Shown: positions 60,850-64,000 of the stretch, piece by piece
Layout of the letters: the number at the start of each line of letters is the position of its first letter
Numbering within the stretch: position 1 is the first letter of the stretch
Source: Dermanyssus gallinae
Lineage: Eukaryota > Arthropoda > Arachnida > Mesostigmata > Dermanyssidae
DNA length: 64,000 nucleotides
Assembly (NCBI GenBank): GCA_003439945.1
Contig: QVRM01001034.1
Coordinates: 1-64,000, forward strand
Reading direction: 5' to 3'
The notes under the pieces: model-generated
Seen by the model: the letters and a program-made list of their open reading frames with translations, nothing else
Databases searched by the model: none
What the model was told of the DNA's origin: nothing
Program-made: the position numbers and the translations under genes

Positions 60850-61745
60850 ATTATGTTATAACTGGTTTGATCTTATAGTTCGTAACAATTTCATTGCTGT
60901 ACTACTGTCCTCAGGTTTGAGATCTTCTGTCAAGCGCATCGCAAATACTGCTTGTGCACGCTTGACATGCTCAATAGATCTTGTAACGCAAAGTGCGGCG
61001 TAAGATGCACTTCGAGATATAGAAAGCTGCTCACAAGTTCAATTCAGTCGTTATTATCCTGCGGACGCCACTCAGCAGTCTCGTTTAGGTAGTACTGCAG
61101 GTGCTCCCTTAACAATAGCATAGTCATTGGCATATCTATGACGTAGAGGGCGAATTATGCAGGACTGGCTCATCAGGGAATAGTACCAATATTCCTTGTT
61201 AATTAGGCCGGGGCCGGGTTAACCAGTGGGCCCGGAATCGGTGGCAGTCTCCGATCCGTACTCTTATCTGCCTTACCAGTCCTCAAGAGAACCACGACAG
61301 TATGAAATTGTTGCCACAAGACCTTGTATCCTGTATGTGCATATTACCTTGGCTCCCATGATCAGCGGAATTAGGGATGGTATGGAGAATTTGAAGCTCT
61401 GATCAACCTTGTTGTCTGCGAGGAAGGTGCCCGTAGCACGCGTTCTTTGCGCACAGCACGGAGAGAAACGCTGGAAACATAGTCATAGTTACTCCCGAGA
61501 GAGAAAAAAAACGCTTTTTTTGGCTGAAAGCTGTCAACAAGGTTGTAAATGCGCCTGTTGATCCCGATGTGATATATGTTGTCTCTCAGGCCAGACACCA
61601 TCGAATGCTTTTCGGAAGTCTATGAAAACTGCGTGTGCCATGCGATTTGTTTGCCCTTGATTTGGAACGTATTTGATAGCCTCCTCCAGAGTGCATGTCC
61701 AGTGTTTCGATTTGGTTTCAAATTGCTGCGCTGGTATCTCGGCTT
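60850..61745 (-). mobile_element. LINE RT fragment (CR1/Jockey-like), minus strand
   Basis: Minus-strand frames: PAQQFETKSKHWTCTLEEAI, then HAVFIDFRKAFDGVW (RT block A, about 61625-61585), then in the next frame LRDNIYHIGINRRIYNLVDS. It continues degraded into the part shared with duplication copy 1 (35123-35405). No YADD box is legible. Confidence 0.6.
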
Positions 61746-61749
61746 GTCT

Positions 61750-62480
61750 GTTAGGGAGGATCCAATGTGCGCGATGTCAGTGTTTTAAAGAGGTCCATAC
61801 TCATTAGGATGATCGCCCGAATCTAACTGTAAGCGGTATTACTTGCACTTACTTTGTGTGTGAGTGCACGCAGACACTTACCCCAATGGTTGGTTTAAGC
61901 AGTAGAGAAGTTGTTGTTTTCGAAGTAGCCAGGTGCTCCCCATATTGTTGAATTTTTGCGATTAGTCGGGCAGGCACATTTGGCTGAGATTCACATACAT
62001 TCTGGTAGATATCAGAAGAGCGCAAAGTTACGCGACTGTCCATTGTGACATCATTTTAATACCTAATGCAAAGCTTAGCTGTAGATATTCAAGCGTTTCG
62101 CAGGATGAAGTAACTCATTTGAAGTGCTCTATTTACTTATATCCCTTAGAGCCTTCTATGTATGGGTGACATCTAATATTTGTAATTAAATTACATGGTA
62201 TAGCACTCGGTTAAAGCAGAAAAAAGGCTGTACTTTAACGTACGCCCACTCCTTGGTACCAAATGCCCTAACAGAAATAAGAGTAAATGCGCTAGCTTTC
62301 AAATAGAATCAACACCGTGCATGTACGATATTCGAATTATCTTATGAGTCATCGGGCAAATATTATTGTCCTAGTCGAGGCCCTTTACCGACCTAAGCAG
62401 AAACGATCTAAGCATTTTTTCCGATATGTGAGGTTTAGTAGCTAGTAGAAGCTAGCTAAAGGTCAAGCTAGGGGTTGAAG
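61750..62480. other. Intergenic sequence, nothing recognised
   Basis: No gene, RNA or repeat that I can support. Confidence 0.5.
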
Positions 62481-62641
62481 TAGTATTAAAGAATGGTTCC
62501 AGCTCCTCGCCTCATCCTGAGGCCATTTAGGTGAGAGGTTTTTAGTGGGTATTATGCCAACAACATCGGCATCGAGTCCCACACTACCCGCATTGGGTGT
62601 ACGTAAAAGCATGTTTCCCTCTCACAAAAAAAAAGAAAAAA
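62480..62641 (+). mobile_element. Retroposon 3' end with A-rich tail
   Basis: GC-richer block containing TTAGTGGGTATTATGCC and AACATCGGCATCGAGTCCC, ending in an A-rich tail (AAAAAAAAAGAAAAAAG, 62626-62641). It looks like the 3' UTR of a LINE. A second short A run (62754-62763) follows a different block. The family was not identified. Confidence 0.4.
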
Positions 62642-62764
62642 GTAGAAGCTAGTAACGACTCGTGTGGAACTCACGAATCTACTAAACGGCTTTGGGAGTC
62701 ATCCGGAGGAGGCTTCTTAGACCGTTGGATCGGCACTGTTGGCCCACTAATATAAAAAAAAATT

Positions 62765-63250
62765 AATCAACGCAAATATGTTGCTTTAAAATCCTTTTTC
62801 CAGAGAGATACTTCTTTAGGGTTTCAAACAGATAAGAGTCGCACTGAACCAGACTCAGAGAATATGAGGATACTTGACAAATTGGAACTTCAGTTCGCGT
62901 AATATTGCGGTCTATTCCCTGGTGGCAGCTTCCCGTGACGAAGTGAAGTGATGCATTCAGGTTTTGTCGACGATTACGAATCGGCTCAAAAAAATCTGCA
63001 AATTTTGTCTCAAATGTTCCAAGTTGCTTTCGGAAATTGACACACGTGTCAGTTTCCGCTCAATTCTTAGCCGGCGCTTTCGTTAATTTGCTTCATTGTT
63101 GTCATGCGTAGATGCTGATGCAATGTTTGAGGTACCACAATATGATTAATCTCCGTCTCGTCCGCTATTTCGCGGGTGCTTATACTATTTCTTTTTAAAA
63201 AAAGCAATCTGTTTGGTGGCGGAACTGTGCACCGGTGCAATAGTTCCGTA
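62765..63250 (-). mobile_element. Decayed mariner-type transposase, minus strand
   Basis: The minus-strand frame SSYSLSLVQCDSYLFETLKK followed by YLSGKR matches the third-Asp region of mariners (PPYSPDLAPCDYFLFP.LKK.L.GKR). The upstream part is scrambled. Ends not found. Confidence 0.45.
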
Positions 63251-63489
63251 AACTGTATCTCATGGTATTAATTCTGCTCGATTAACACTCGAGGGTCTGA
63301 CGTGTTACGATTGCCTAATCAGTTACAAACGCAATGTAAAACCAATCCGCACGATACTACAATACATCCTATTTCTCCTGAAGGACATTATTCTGGGGCG
63401 CTGTAGTTGCCATACGTTTCTTTTTAATCGTAGACAGGCAATGATATACACTTTTTGATCCACTTAAGATATCAGTTAATTATAATATA

Positions 63490-63780
63490 AATAATAACAG
63501 AGGAAAAGGTTGAAACAGTTCACGAAATCGTACTCAACAATCGCCAAAGTACTTTCAGGGATATAGCTGAGGAATTGGAGATAAATATGGATCAGTTGTA
63601 ACAGTAATGACCGATACTTTATGCGTTCGAATATTGGAAGCAAAATTAGTTCTAAAAATATTAAATTCTCAGCAAATGAACATCCGTTGGGAAATGTCCG
63701 AGTTGAGCTTTCGAGCGGCAGCAGAGGACTATGGATAATTTCAGAGTGTGATTATAGACGAAGAGTTAAAGCTATATGGT
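63490..63780 (+). mobile_element. Decayed mariner-type transposase relic
   Basis: EEKVETVHEIVLNNRQSTFR, then DIAEELEIN, matches the second HTH of mariners. Then come fragments parallel to the 5.5-kb relic (AAATGTCCGAGTTGAG / AAATGTCCGAATTGAG). The two relics appear to be one family. Confidence 0.5.
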
Positions 63781-64000
63781 TATGGCATTGAGTTATCGGA
63801 TTTCTATGCATCCAAGTATGGTTTAAAAATTCTGATTCACCTGTATACCTCTTGATCACCAAATAACTATTATTTTGTTTTCGAAATATCGTCCCGTAAA
63901 CACGGCTAAACAATTTTGATGCTAAAACATTTTCACATGCATGTCATTTATCATGTTTAATCAAAACAGCCTATCTCGACAGGCATCAACAAAATATTCA

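Larger units (their letters stand above)
54946..61450 (+). repeat. Segmental duplication, copy 2
   Basis: Direct-orientation partner of 29448-35400. It carries an extra block of about 1.6 kb (55.2-56.8 kb: palindrome, ATT arrays, tandem duplication) and lacks mariner B. Its right end includes more of a minus-strand LINE than copy 1 does. Confidence 0.9.

Overview
This is eukaryotic, almost certainly arthropod, nuclear DNA. The evidence is a 28S rRNA segment of arthropod type interrupted at the classic R2 site, many mariner and LINE elements, about forty (TA)n arrays, intron-like splice signals and a luciferase-like acyl-CoA ligase. A tick or mite is my guess from the overall character, but nothing in the window proves it. 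Most of the window is transposon debris. There are very few host genes.

Layout. 0-14 kb: AT-rich intergenic DNA with a candidate two-exon secreted-peptide gene on the minus strand (TATA box about 2.84 kb, exon 1 at 2.60-2.66 kb, exon 2 about 1.35-1.54 kb), three copies of a tRNA-derived SINE, several decayed Tc1/mariner relics, two LINE fragments and a few unassigned minus-strand exon-like frames (6.9, 11.9-12.1 and 13.8-14.0 kb). 14.7-16.0 kb: complete mariner A. 19.3-20.1 kb: transposase relic. 20.24-26.06 kb: an isolated 28S rRNA fragment carrying a frameshifted R2 retrotransposon (20.43-25.28 kb) and, just downstream, an unrecognised 438-bp insertion bounded by a 54-bp duplication of 28S sequence that starts exactly at the R2 cleavage point. 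27.4-29.3 kb: LINE fragment plus an LTR-like segment.

29.45-35.4 kb and 54.95-61.45 kb form a direct segmental duplication. Copy 1 has an intact 552-codon AMP-binding acyl-CoA ligase. Copy 2 has the same gene broken by three small insertions (4+1+1 nt). Mariner B sits only in copy 1. Between the two lie a second LINE/LTR-like segment with mariner C inserted (36.7-38.0 kb), a Jockey/CR1-like LINE with mariner D in its presumed 3' UTR (39.0-42.9 kb), and two long minus-strand LINEs with ORF1 zinc knuckles and reverse transcriptase (44.6-48.6 and 48.6-52.9 kb). 60.8-64.0 kb holds further LINE and mariner relics.

The genes do not form an operon or pathway. What the window shows is a record of insertions: nested elements, empty-site comparisons and target-site duplications allow relative ages to be read. 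Coordinates of decayed elements are approximate because I aligned them by eye.
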